Shown: positions 25,648 to 34,817 of the stretch, in pieces
Layout: the number at the start of each line of letters is the position of its first letter
Numbering within the stretch: the stretch's first letter is position 1
Origin: Candidatus Krumholzibacteriia bacterium
GTDB taxonomy: Bacteria; Krumholzibacteriota; Krumholzibacteriia; Krumholzibacteriales; Krumholzibacteriaceae
Direction of reading: 5' to 3'
Length of the DNA stretch: 47,593 nucleotides
Assembly: GCA_026387805.1 (NCBI GenBank)
Contig: JAPLKY010000206.1
Span: 1-47,593, forward strand
The notes under the pieces: model-generated
Told to the model about the DNA's origin: nothing
Seen by the model: the letters and a program-made list of their open reading frames with translations, nothing else
The model's database searches: none
Position numbers and translations under genes: made by a program

Positions 25648-25730
25648 GTTGCTTCTCGGCGGTAACTTTCTATTTCTCAATAAGATGATGGTCCAAGGAA
25701 TATTTTTTCGAATGCGCCGGCCCGGATCGT

Positions 25731-25736
25731 TATAAT
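25731..25736 (+). promoter_or_regulatory. Consensus -10 box ahead of the anti-sigma-like gene
   Basis: TATAAT at 25731-25736 is a perfect -10 hexamer; the matching -35 (TTCGAA at 25707-25712, 18 bases away) is weak. The promoter may depend on an activator, or on the ECF factor. Confidence 0.4.
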
Positions 25737-25776
25737 GTAGAGCGCAATTGCAGGGAGCGATAGAAAAAAGGTGACT

Positions 25777-26778
25777 ATGCCCCAAAGGCCCGAAAATCAC
25801 GTCTCGGATGAAGATGCCTTGGTGAACAGGCTCATTAGAGAATCGCGCGCCGAGCCGGCGCCCGGCTTCACTCGGCCTACCCAAGAAACGATTCTCGCGT
25901 ATCTCATGGGAACGGCCACTGCTGAGCAGGAAAAGCTGGTACGGAAGGCACTGCTCGAATCAAGAACCTTTAGCGACGAAATCCTGTGCATGGCCCGAGA
26001 TATTGAATCTCTTGACAGAGAGCGACTCCTCGAGCAAAAAAAAAGCCCGGTAGGCATCGCTGCGCCGGAGCTCGCCGACTTCCTAAGGAGACATGAACCG
26101 GATAGAGAGGCGCGAGCAACAGGCTCATTCCTTTCCAGGCTTCAATGGCTGCTGGTTCCCCGCAGACTCGTGCCGATAGCCGCTTCCGCTCTTGCAGTTC
26201 TTACATTTCTAATCGTGAGAATGGCGACGGGGCCGGTGCCGCAGATCGCTGAGACCACGCCGCCCTCTACTGCCCCGGTCGAGGTTGCTCCCATTACCGT
26301 GGCACTCGCCACTTGGAATCTGGTCAATTCAGCATTGGATCCCGGATACTTGCAGTCGAACATAACGCGCGGCGCCGAAACCCCGCAGCTCTACTCGAAC
26401 GCAAAAGAGGCTGCGGTTGCGAAGATAGCGTATCTTCTTGAACCGGTGAAAGGCGGATTCCGCCCTAAGTCCATCGAAAAAATGCAGCGCCCCGAGGGCG
26501 CCTATAGAACTGTGATGCTCATCTGCAATGATGTATCGGGAAACCACATAAAGGACATCGTAACGTATATTCCTTCAGTGCCCAGCACTGCCCGGCCCCG
26601 CATAACCGCCTGGGCCCTGACTCTGCCGGCGAGGAATCTGTACAATCTTCCGATGAAATCGGATACGATAACGGTACTTTTCTCAAAAGACATGCCTGCG
26701 GACGCGTGTATCGTTTTCACCTATGCCAAAGACAAAGAGCAGAAGGCAATACCAGGGTACTCACTCGAGAAGCAATAG
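25777..26778 (+). CDS. Single-pass membrane protein, putative anti-sigma factor
   Basis: 333 residues from the ATG at 25777, which follows AAGGTG; GTG at 25771 is the alternative. The cytoplasmic N-terminal part (1-130) contains 'ETILAYLMGTATAEQEKLVRKALLESRTFSDEIL' (residues 37-70), similar in shape to the anti-sigma helix of zf-HC2 proteins (ETLLAYLDGELS...) but without the zinc Cys/His. One transmembrane helix spans about 131-150 ('LVPIAASALAVLTFLIVRMA'). The outer ~180 residues have no recognised fold. Position between the ECF sigma gene and two exported CHAT proteases supports an anti-sigma role; the partner protein is inferred, not shown. Confidence 0.6.
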   Translation: MPQRPENHVSDEDALVNRLIRESRAEPAPGFTRPTQETILAYLMGTATAEQEKLVRKALLESRTFSDEILCMARDIESLDRERLLEQKKSPVGIAAPELADFLRRHEPDREARATGSFLSRLQWLLVPRRLVPIAASALAVLTFLIVRMATGPVPQIAETTPPSTAPVEVAPITVALATWNLVNSALDPGYLQSNITRGAETPQLYSNAKEAAVAKIAYLLEPVKGGFRPKSIEKMQRPEGAYRTVMLICNDVSGNHIKDIVTYIPSVPSTARPRITAWALTLPARNLYNLPMKSDTITVLFSKDMPADACIVFTYAKDKEQKAIPGYSLEKQ

Positions 26779-26854
26779 TTCTTTGTGAACGTATCATTGT
26801 ACTTTTTGCGGCGGCTGCGTTAATCCATTGTGAAAAATGAACCGGAGGTGGGCA

Positions 26855-29800
26855 ATGTTTGCTGCCGGAAGGATTGTGGCGACTGTTGCCGTTTTCTTAT
26901 CACTGCTGAGTTACGGCGCCGCCGCTCAGACCTGGGAAGATCTCCTGAAGCAAGCGGATGCGCTGTCACAGGCGCAAAAAGCCGATTCCGCCCTCATCTT
27001 AGGCAAGAAAGCCCTGAAGCTGGTCGAAAAGGCGTATGGCACCGAGGATACAACTACAGCACGTGCCTTGCATCATGTGGGCATTTTCAGCACCGATGCG
27101 GGCAATTATGATGATGCCATCTCCTGCCTCAAGCGGGCTCTTTCAATCCGAGAAAGAGCTTTTGGCTCCGGGGCCATAGCTGTTGGCCATACCAAGTACT
27201 TCTTGGCAGACGCCTACTTCAAGAGTGGCGAAAACGCCCAGGCTGAAGAACTTCTTACTGCGGCGCTTGCGATATATAGAAGCGATAGCGGCGAGGCAAA
27301 CGAATGGGTCGGCAAATGCGTTCTGGAGCTCGCCAATGTCGAGAGGGCGCTGATGAAATGGCCCGAAGCAATTGCTCACTTCAAAGAAGCCCAAGCGATT
27401 TTCGAGAAACTCTATGGTCCCGAGAATTCTCTGGTAGCTCGTACCTTGCTTGGCAGGGCAAACCTGTATAGGGAAAAAAGCGAATACCGGAACGCGGAAG
27501 CCGCATATAAGGGTGCAATTTCAATCTGGGAAAGGACCGCGGGTCCCTTGGATCATAATCTTGCTTCGGCGTACGATAATTTGGCTTCTTCGTACCGGCA
27601 GGAGGGCAGATTTGCCGAATCCGAGGAGTATCACAAGAAGGCTCTCGGTATCGTGCAGAAGATCCTCAGGCCTGATCACCCTGATTTGGCATCGTACCTT
27701 TGCAATACCGCCACTCTCTACTGCGACTTGGGAAAGTTCGCCGAGGCGGAATCTCTCTACACGAGAGCCCTCACGATAGAGAAGAAGGCATACGGCGTCG
27801 ATAATTCGAAAGTGGCCGAAACCCTCGATCTGGTGGCCGGTTTCTACTTTGATACTCAGCAGTTCGAAAAGGCCGAAGAGGTTTCAAAGCAATGCTTGGC
27901 CATAAAAAGGAAAGAACTTTCACCCAATCATTACTTGCTCGCCACCAACTTATCCAATCTTGCCGTAATCAATTACGCGCTCGAAGATTATGCCGAAGTC
28001 GAATCCTTACTGAAAGAATCCATAGAGATATATGAGGCAGCGTCGGCCGAGGAGAATCACTACGCTGCCGCCGCAATATTGAATCTGGCGACCTACTATA
28101 TGTTGAGGGGTAACTATCCTGCGGCGGACTCCCTCAACAATGAAGCGTTGGCTATCTATGAAAAAATCTACGGGCCGGATCATCTCGACGTTGCTCTGAC
28201 CCTCGAAGCGCTTGCAACGAGCCAAATGGTACAAGAAGACCCCGCGAAAGCTATCGCTCTGGGCGAAAGGGCGTTCAAGATCCGGTGGCAGAACTTCCAG
28301 AACAACGGGTATATCCTTCCGGAAGAAGATGCATTGATCTATTCGGCCCAGCTGCGGGGAGCGGCAGATTTGGTACTTTCCTTCTACTTTGCCCTTCCCG
28401 GCGATGCACAGCTGGAAAGGGCCTCCTTTGCGAGAGGCCTGGCCGATATTGCCTTGGCTTCCAAAGGCAATGTATCGGATATTATTCTTGGACGGCAGCG
28501 ATCGCTAGCCGTCGAGAGCGATTCCATAGCTCGAGGGCTGGAAGATTCTTACAGAGCAACCATTCTGCGGTCTTCGGAGCTATTCGCTGAAAAGCCGACC
28601 GCAATGCCCCAGCGCACATACCGCCGACAGCTTGACTCACTTCAGCAAGTGATAGATCAGATGGAAGCGGAACTCAATCGCCACAGCGAGAGCTTCCGGG
28701 AAAAGCGGGCCTTGGAAAATATCAGTTGTGATCGGATACGCGAGTTGCTACCCCAAGGCGCGACCCTCGTTGAGTACGTAAAATATGATTTCATCCGATT
28801 GAGTCCCGCGGACACACAATCCTGCTACCTCGCCGTCACCCTGGACAATACCGGACCTCTCGCTTTTGTCGATCTCGGAGGAGCCGCGGCCATTGATTCT
28901 CTCGTTACCGCATATCTCGAACACATGGGTAGAATGGCATCTCGATCTCATGCGCCTTTGAAAGAGGATATGCCCGAGTACGAGCGCATCGCAAGGAAAC
29001 TCTACAGCGCCGTTATCGGCCCCGTGGAAAACCGTATTACTGGAAAGACCCTCGTTCTCATCGCCCCCGACGGCGCGCTGAATAGCGTCTCATTTGCCGG
29101 CCTTGTCGATAAGAGGGGAAGATATCTGATCGAAGATGTGCCGATCCATTATCTATCTACGGGCAGAGACCTCATACGCTTGGAGCATCGGAACGAATCG
29201 GGCGCCGGTCTCTTCGCTCTCGGAGATCCGGATTTCGATGCGACCCCGGCCGAGAGACTCTCTCGCATGGCATCTGCCGCATACGCAATGGCAGGCGAAG
29301 ATGCATCCATCAATCGCAAGGCGCGAGTGAATATGGGAAATATGCGGAGCTCGAAGCTGGCGCGATTGCCCCGCAGCCAGGCGGAGGTCAAAGAAATTGT
29401 GAAGGAATGGAGACGGCTCACCAAGGAACCGGTCGCCGAATTCCTCGGGGCGGAGGCCAGCGAAGACAATTTTGTTGCTCAGGCGCCGGGAAAAAGGATC
29501 ATTCACCTGGCGACCCATGGATATTTCTACGAAGCGATGAACGAACATCTTCAAGGCGAAGACGAATCTTCCATGCAACCGGGCGTCGCCGAGCTCAATC
29601 CTCTGCTTCTTTCAGGGCTTTTTTTCGCGGGAGCGAATTATGATGGCGCCGCGTCCGCCGCACAGGACGTTGAAGACGGTCTCCTCACCGCGTATGAAGT
29701 ATCCGCCATGAATCTCGCCGGCACCGACATGGTGGTACTATCTGCATGCGAGAGCGCCTTGGGTGCGATCAGATCGGGCGAAGGGGTCTACGGTCTTCGT

Positions 29801-30055
29801 CGCGCCTTCGAGATGGCGGGAGTACGGACCATCGTGAGCGCACTATGGCCGGTGCCCGACGCGGCGACCGCCCGCCTGATGAGCCAATTGTACGCGCATT
29901 CGGAGCAGCCGATCCCGGATCGGATTCGGCGCGTACAGATGGATCAGATCAAGAAACTGCGGGCGGAAGGCTCCGCCGATCATCCATACAGTTGGGCGGC
30001 TTTCATAGCCATCGGCGATTGGCACAGTTTATGGCCGGAGGCGGTCATCCACTGA
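26855..30055 (+). CDS. Exported TPR-CHAT protease-like protein 1
   Basis: 1066 residues from the ATG at 26855, preceded by GGAGGTG; the ATG at 26837 is upstream of that site. Signal peptide about residues 1-25 (ends AAA-QTW). Residues ~40-480 hold about ten 42-residue kinesin-light-chain-type TPRs, such as 'HPDLASYLCNTATLYCDLGKF' and 'AEAESLYTRALTIEKKAYG'. The C-terminal CHAT caspase-like domain has the catalytic pair His888 (in LATHG) and Cys965 (in LSACESALG). CHAT proteins are caspase-HetF-type cysteine proteases regulated by their repeats. The signal peptide places this protease outside the cytoplasm, while most studied CHAT proteins are cytosolic. It is paralogous to the next gene. Confidence 0.88.
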   Translation: MFAAGRIVATVAVFLSLLSYGAAAQTWEDLLKQADALSQAQKADSALILGKKALKLVEKAYGTEDTTTARALHHVGIFSTDAGNYDDAISCLKRALSIRERAFGSGAIAVGHTKYFLADAYFKSGENAQAEELLTAALAIYRSDSGEANEWVGKCVLELANVERALMKWPEAIAHFKEAQAIFEKLYGPENSLVARTLLGRANLYREKSEYRNAEAAYKGAISIWERTAGPLDHNLASAYDNLASSYRQEGRFAESEEYHKKALGIVQKILRPDHPDLASYLCNTATLYCDLGKFAEAESLYTRALTIEKKAYGVDNSKVAETLDLVAGFYFDTQQFEKAEEVSKQCLAIKRKELSPNHYLLATNLSNLAVINYALEDYAEVESLLKESIEIYEAASAEENHYAAAAILNLATYYMLRGNYPAADSLNNEALAIYEKIYGPDHLDVALTLEALATSQMVQEDPAKAIALGERAFKIRWQNFQNNGYILPEEDALIYSAQLRGAADLVLSFYFALPGDAQLERASFARGLADIALASKGNVSDIILGRQRSLAVESDSIARGLEDSYRATILRSSELFAEKPTAMPQRTYRRQLDSLQQVIDQMEAELNRHSESFREKRALENISCDRIRELLPQGATLVEYVKYDFIRLSPADTQSCYLAVTLDNTGPLAFVDLGGAAAIDSLVTAYLEHMGRMASRSHAPLKEDMPEYERIARKLYSAVIGPVENRITGKTLVLIAPDGALNSVSFAGLVDKRGRYLIEDVPIHYLSTGRDLIRLEHRNESGAGLFALGDPDFDATPAERLSRMASAAYAMAGEDASINRKARVNMGNMRSSKLARLPRSQAEVKEIVKEWRRLTKEPVAEFLGAEASEDNFVAQAPGKRIIHLATHGYFYEAMNEHLQGEDESSMQPGVAELNPLLLSGLFFAGANYDGAASAAQDVEDGLLTAYEVSAMNLAGTDMVVLSACESALGAIRSGEGVYGLRRAFEMAGVRTIVSALWPVPDAATARLMSQLYAHSEQPIPDRIRRVQMDQIKKLRAEGSADHPYSWAAFIAIGDWHSLWPEAVIH

Positions 30056-30133
30056 GGAGAGGCCCAAACGCTTTTCGAACGCCGCTACAAGCATGACAAC
30101 TATTTGGACGATCGCAATAAGAAGGAGGAAATT

Positions 30134-33100
30134 GTGAGGTCTATTTCGAGGATTGTGATGATGACCGCCATGTTTCTTATGGCGTGCTCGCAACCGCTTT
30201 GGGCAGAGAGCTGGCAGGAATCCCTGGCCCGAGCTGATTCCCTCTTCAACGCTCAGAATAAGGAATCCGCAATTGACGAATGCCGGAAGGCTCTCGAAAA
30301 GGCCGAGGGCATATTTGGACAGGAGGATACCTTAACGGCGCGCATTCTCCATCGGTTGGGATCCTATTATTCGGCAAGCAACAGATTTCAAGAAGCGGAG
30401 GGCAGCTACAAACGTTCTCTTTCCATCAGAGAAAGGGTCTTTGGCAACGAGAACCTCGAGGTGGCAAATAGTCTCGAGGCCCTGGCGATGCTCTATGTGC
30501 AACTTGGCAAGCCCATTGATGCTGAACCCCTGAGCCGCAGATCTCTCGCGATACGGGAGAAAATGCTCGGTATAGATGATCTCTCGGTTGCGAATAATCT
30601 CATGAATCTGGCAATCATTGTCGATTATCAAGGGAAATATGATGAGGCCGAGTCGCTCAACAATCGCTCTCTAGCGATCAGAGAGGCGAAGCTTGACCCT
30701 GAAGATCTCTCTATTGGTCAAGGCCTCAATAATCTTGCGATCGTCTATTACCAAAAAGGCAAGTACGCGGAGGCCGAGCCTCTCTACCGGCGCGCCCTGA
30801 TGATAAGAGAAAAGGGGCTAGGCAATGATCATCCGGAACTTGCGAAAACTCTCGCCAATTTAGCCCTCAATTATCGCGATCAGGGGAGATTCGCGGAGGC
30901 CGAGCCCCTTTTCCAGCGCGCCATATCAATCTTTGAGAAAAAGCTCCCGGCAGAGCACCCGGTCAAGGCGAACGCACTAACAAACTTGGGCAGCCAATAC
31001 TATCTTCAAGGGAGATATGAGGATGCGGTAACACTATACTCTCGTGCGCTCGCAATCATGGAAAAGGTGTATGGCTCCGAAAGCCTCAACATCACGAGCA
31101 GTCTCACCAATCTCGCGAACGTCTATGGGGATCAGGGCAAGTATGACCAGGCCACGGAGCTCAGCATGCGCGCCCTCGCAATCAAGGAAAAGTACTACCC
31201 GCCCAATCACCCGAGCATCGCGAATAGCGTGATCAATCTTGCGCAGCTTTATCATCTTCAGGGCCAATACGCTGAATCGGAAGCAATGCATAAAAGGGCT
31301 CTCGCTATACGCCAAGAGGTGTTGCCTCCGGGGCACCCGGATATCGCCCAGAGCTATGTTCAAATAGCCAATCTCTTCATTGACGAAGGTGATTACATCG
31401 CGGCGGACAGTGCATTGGACACTGCTTTGGCCATTCAAGAGACCTCTCTCGGTCCCAATCATCCTGACGTGGGCTTAACCCTGGAGCTAATGTCCGAATT
31501 GTGCCGGCATCGGAAAGAAGGAGAGAGGGCATTGCTGTTGGCCGAGCGAGCCGCACGGATAGCCCGCAGCAGCTTCATCGAGAATGCGAACGTCTTGCCC
31601 GAAAATGATGCGCTTACTTATTCTCATCTTTTCCGCAGATCCGCTTACAAATACCTGAGCGCCTACGAAGATCTAAGAGCCAGAAGTACTGAAACGGCGC
31701 TCGGAGTATCGGACGCACTCTTCAGTACAAAGGGGCAAGTCTCGGATGAAATTTTCGAACGCCGCAAGCCGCTCGTATTGGAGGGAGACTCAACCACCGT
31801 GACCCTTATGCAGAAACATAATTCGGCCCGGCGTCAACTCTCAAAGATCTTTATTCAGGGCCCTGGCAAGAACATTAGAGTATACAAAGCAGAGGTTGAT
31901 TCTTTGGCCAATGTGGTCGCCTCGCTTGAGTCCGATCTCTCGGCACAAAGCGCAACCTACAGGCGAGGTCAGCAGAGCAAGGACATCACTGCCCGGCGCA
32001 TCTCTTCTCTCTTGCCTCCCCAGAGTATACTTATTGAATACTTCAAGTACGATTATTATGGCATTCAGCCCAAGGTCAGAATCCCGCGGTACGTGGCCGT
32101 GGCGCTCGATGAAAAAGCCACGCCATTCATCGTCGATTTGGGAGCCGCAGCCGTTATTGACTCGCTCGTCGATGTCTACCATAACCACATGCTGGCTGTT
32201 TCCAAGAAACGGCATCTGCCGTTGAAGGAAGACCAAGCAGCATATTCAATGATTGCCTCGGAGCTCTATGCAAAGATATTTGCGCCGATCGAATCGTCGG
32301 TTCGTGGGAAGAAACTCGTATTCATCGCGCCCGACGGAGCGCTCAACCTGGTCTCCTTCGCCGCGCTGGTGGATAAGAGCGGAAAGTATGTGATCGAACA
32401 ATATCCAATCCACTATCTTTCCGCCGGCCGCGATATCATCCGCCTTCAATACAAGGATATATCCGCGCGCGGACTATTTGCCCTCGGCGACCCCAACTAC
32501 GACGATGCCCCGGCTCAATACGCCGCTACCGCGCGAGATGCATACGCCACCCGCAACATGCGTTCGGAGTGCACGAATCTGAACAGCCTGATGGCCAAAC
32601 GCCTGCCCCAAACAAAGAAAGAGATTCAACTGGTCGCGAATCTCTGGAAGACTCAGAGCGATGAACCTATGGAAATCTATCTTGATCGGGACGCCACCGA
32701 GGAAAACTTCAAGACAGAAGCTTCAAAAAAGAGATGCATTCACCTCGCCACGCATGGCTACTATTTGACGGGGGCATGCAAGAGTGCTCAAGGAGGACAA
32801 TGGTCGGCGCTCAACGAGGCGTTTGTCGGCGAAAATCCGTTGTTGCTCTCCGGTCTTCTGCTTGCCGGCGCCAATCGGCACGGCACCTCGGCCGATAGCC
32901 TTGGCACCGAGGACGGTATCCTCACGGCCTATGAAGTCTCCGCTATGGATCTTACGGGCACGGAAGTTGTTGTACTCTCCGCGTGCGAAACAGCTCTCGG
33001 GGACATAAAAGAAGGCGAGGGCGTTTATGGCTTGCGGCGCGCATTCCAGATGGCCGGTGCCCGGACGATTGTCAGCGCGCTCTGGCCCGTTCCTGATGAG

Positions 33101-33265
33101 GCCACGGCAGAGATGATGACGCGCCTCTATGCCCCATCGAAACAGTCTTTTCCCGATCGTTTCCGGCAGATGCAATTGGAGCAGATTAGAAAACTCCGCA
33201 GTCAGGGTTCCGCTGACCACCCTTACACCTGGGCAGGGTTCATTGCGATCGGGGACTGGAAATAG
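30134..33265 (+). CDS. Exported TPR-CHAT protease-like protein 2
   Basis: 1043 residues from a GTG at 30134, which follows AAGGAGG at 5-base spacing; the TTG at 30104 is before that site. The N-terminus is a signal peptide, possibly a lipobox variant ('MTAMFLMACSQPLWAES'), so it may be secreted or lipid-anchored at the MAC cysteine. About ten 42-residue TPRs occupy residues ~45-460 ('EAEPLYRRALMIREKGLG', 'HPELAKTLANLALNYRDQG'). The CHAT domain keeps His874 (LATHG) and Cys951 (LSACETALG). It begins 78 bases after its paralog; similarity runs the full length, so it is a tandem duplication. The C-terminus (SADHPYTWAGFIAIGDW) is the sequence also preserved in the remnant at 23776-24004. Confidence 0.88.
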   Translation: MRSISRIVMMTAMFLMACSQPLWAESWQESLARADSLFNAQNKESAIDECRKALEKAEGIFGQEDTLTARILHRLGSYYSASNRFQEAEGSYKRSLSIRERVFGNENLEVANSLEALAMLYVQLGKPIDAEPLSRRSLAIREKMLGIDDLSVANNLMNLAIIVDYQGKYDEAESLNNRSLAIREAKLDPEDLSIGQGLNNLAIVYYQKGKYAEAEPLYRRALMIREKGLGNDHPELAKTLANLALNYRDQGRFAEAEPLFQRAISIFEKKLPAEHPVKANALTNLGSQYYLQGRYEDAVTLYSRALAIMEKVYGSESLNITSSLTNLANVYGDQGKYDQATELSMRALAIKEKYYPPNHPSIANSVINLAQLYHLQGQYAESEAMHKRALAIRQEVLPPGHPDIAQSYVQIANLFIDEGDYIAADSALDTALAIQETSLGPNHPDVGLTLELMSELCRHRKEGERALLLAERAARIARSSFIENANVLPENDALTYSHLFRRSAYKYLSAYEDLRARSTETALGVSDALFSTKGQVSDEIFERRKPLVLEGDSTTVTLMQKHNSARRQLSKIFIQGPGKNIRVYKAEVDSLANVVASLESDLSAQSATYRRGQQSKDITARRISSLLPPQSILIEYFKYDYYGIQPKVRIPRYVAVALDEKATPFIVDLGAAAVIDSLVDVYHNHMLAVSKKRHLPLKEDQAAYSMIASELYAKIFAPIESSVRGKKLVFIAPDGALNLVSFAALVDKSGKYVIEQYPIHYLSAGRDIIRLQYKDISARGLFALGDPNYDDAPAQYAATARDAYATRNMRSECTNLNSLMAKRLPQTKKEIQLVANLWKTQSDEPMEIYLDRDATEENFKTEASKKRCIHLATHGYYLTGACKSAQGGQWSALNEAFVGENPLLLSGLLLAGANRHGTSADSLGTEDGILTAYEVSAMDLTGTEVVVLSACETALGDIKEGEGVYGLRRAFQMAGARTIVSALWPVPDEATAEMMTRLYAPSKQSFPDRFRQMQLEQIRKLRSQGSADHPYTWAGFIAIGDWK

Positions 33266-33616
33266 GAGGCCCATTGCCACAGGAAGAGCATGCTTCAATG
33301 GCATTGCATATCCAGAAGTGCCGCATTGAATATGAGCATAAATGGATGGGGAACACCGACCATCTCCATGTACGGGGCTCTGGCGAGCAACCAATACCGC
33401 TTCCGGCCTGTCTCCCGCAACGTGCCGCAAGATTATCATCTGTGGACCCGGTTACGTTGGGCCCAAAGTGGCAAAAGGTCATATTTGACATTGACCGGTT
33501 GCGCGGATGCATATTGCGCGGTTCGTGAAACATACGAATCCGATGATTCTCTCACGCGGGGTATCCGCGTTGGCTATTGATCATAGGGATCTGCTGCACC
33601 GCGAGAGCACGATCAC

Positions 33617-33650
33617 AAACCGGGTCGATTCCCAAGAATCGGCCCGGTTT
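33617..33650 (+). terminator. 15-bp hairpin closing the CHAT operon
   Basis: AAACCGGGTCGATTC at 33617-33631 pairs with GAATCGGCCCGGTTT at 33636-33650 around a 4-base loop, with a single G-U pair. It is not followed by a clear U-tract beyond the TTT inside the stem. Likely a terminator or a repeat. Confidence 0.5.
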
Positions 33651-33710
33651 CTAGAGGGAAAACACACTGTCATCGCCGGTTTTTTATAGTTCTCATGCCC
33701 AAAGATGCGC

Positions 33711-33716
33711 TATAAT
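33711..33716 (+). promoter_or_regulatory. Consensus -10 box upstream of the 303-aa sorting-domain gene
   Basis: TATAAT at 33711-33716 within GCGCTATAATAACC. No good -35 is seen at 16-18 bases upstream. It would give a leader of about 65 bases before the ATG at 33789. Confidence 0.4.
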
Positions 33717-33788
33717 AACCCCCAGACGCACGGGGGAAAAGACCACATTGATATGCTAATTAGAAAAGCGTTAGCGAGGTGAGTTCGA

Positions 33789-34700
33789 ATGAGCAGTAAG
33801 TTCTTGTTCCGTGCCATCGGTCTGGCGATACTTATTCTCAGCTCAAATCTGGCTGCCCAAGAATGTCCTGAGGAATCTCCTTTGAAGAATTACACGGGCA
33901 CCGGTTCCATCGTCTGTCCATGTTTTGTTGCAGGGGAAGAAGCGGGTGCCGTGCTTAATGCCCCTGCCGAGCATTACCCCATTCAAGTCCTTCGTATTGG
34001 ACTCGGATGGAGCTCTCAATTCGGCGGAGCACCGCGGCAAGTCGAAGAGGCAATACATATCTATGAAGCGGGGCTTCCGAATCCTGGCGCGCGCCTTTAT
34101 TCCCTCGAGGGTCCCTATCTCACTGATGGGGCGATAAACGAATTCAATCTCGAAAGCCAACTCGGCAAGGTCATTGTCGATTCTGGGCCGTTCACTGTTA
34201 CGCTTCAGTTCTTTAACACGAATGCAGGGGATCCCTTCGCTCCCAGCATGGTACACGACGGTAATGGTTGTCAGACCGGCAAGAATGTAATCTATGCTAT
34301 ACCTGACGGCTGGATGAATGCGTGTGCCGCGGGCGCTACCGGAGATTGGATCCTGTATGCAGTTTATCGACGAGTCAACTGCACTACGGGCACTGATGAA
34401 GAATATATCGCCTCAAACCGCGTGCCGGCATTTCTCTGGAATGCGCAGCCGAATCCATTCAGCTCGAGCACGAGGATAGATTTTTTCCTCTCAAAAGAGG
34501 CCAAAATCCGCGTCGATGTCTATGATATACGGGGCAGCAAGGTTGCAACTCTGGCGGATTCCAACTTCCCCCCAGGTAAGCACTCCATCATGTGGGAAGG
34601 AAGATCGCCGAATTCGGCTCGCTTGGCCAGCGGGGTTTATTTCGTAGAGTTACGAAGGGACGATTTCAAAACCGTTAAGAAGGTGATCATTGCTCGCTGA
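33789..34700 (+). CDS. Small secreted protein with FlgD/T9SS-type C-terminal domain
   Basis: 303 residues; GAGGTGAG precedes the ATG. Signal peptide MSSKFLFRAIGLAILILSSNLAAQ. The middle ~190 residues are a beta-rich domain with several Cys (for example TGSIVCPCFVAGEE) and no family that I can name. The last ~85 residues are a sorting domain: 'NAQPNPFSSSTRIDF', 'YDIRGSKVATL', 'ASGVYFVEL' and the tail KKVIIAR. It is probably exported and surface-linked. It converges with the matrixin-like lipoprotein gene. Confidence 0.8.
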   Translation: MSSKFLFRAIGLAILILSSNLAAQECPEESPLKNYTGTGSIVCPCFVAGEEAGAVLNAPAEHYPIQVLRIGLGWSSQFGGAPRQVEEAIHIYEAGLPNPGARLYSLEGPYLTDGAINEFNLESQLGKVIVDSGPFTVTLQFFNTNAGDPFAPSMVHDGNGCQTGKNVIYAIPDGWMNACAAGATGDWILYAVYRRVNCTTGTDEEYIASNRVPAFLWNAQPNPFSSSTRIDFFLSKEAKIRVDVYDIRGSKVATLADSNFPPGKHSIMWEGRSPNSARLASGVYFVELRRDDFKTVKKVIIAR

Positions 34701-34817
34701 GCGGCGATTGATCAGCAAGCATGAAAAGCGAGCAAAACGGCAAACAGATTTGCAGAACTGATTTTGCTTGCCTGTTCTCCGGGAGAGATTCTGCTTCGAT
34801 AACCCGCCGGTATTTCG

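Larger units (their letters stand above)
33266..33788. other. Intergenic region after the CHAT operon
   Basis: 523 bases. It holds a hairpin (33617-33650) and a -10 box (33711-33716), listed separately. Short overlapping open frames at 33274-33580 have no family likeness and I do not call them as genes. Confidence 0.5.

Noticed and set aside
26855..33265. Internal periodicity of about 126 bases considered as a DNA repeat or CRISPR-like array
   Set aside because: The period is the 42-residue TPR unit; the DNA is diverged between units and lies inside coding frames.
33274..33580. Overlapping small frames after the CHAT operon
   Set aside because: They lack ribosome sites, signal peptides and family likeness, and several overlap in different frames.
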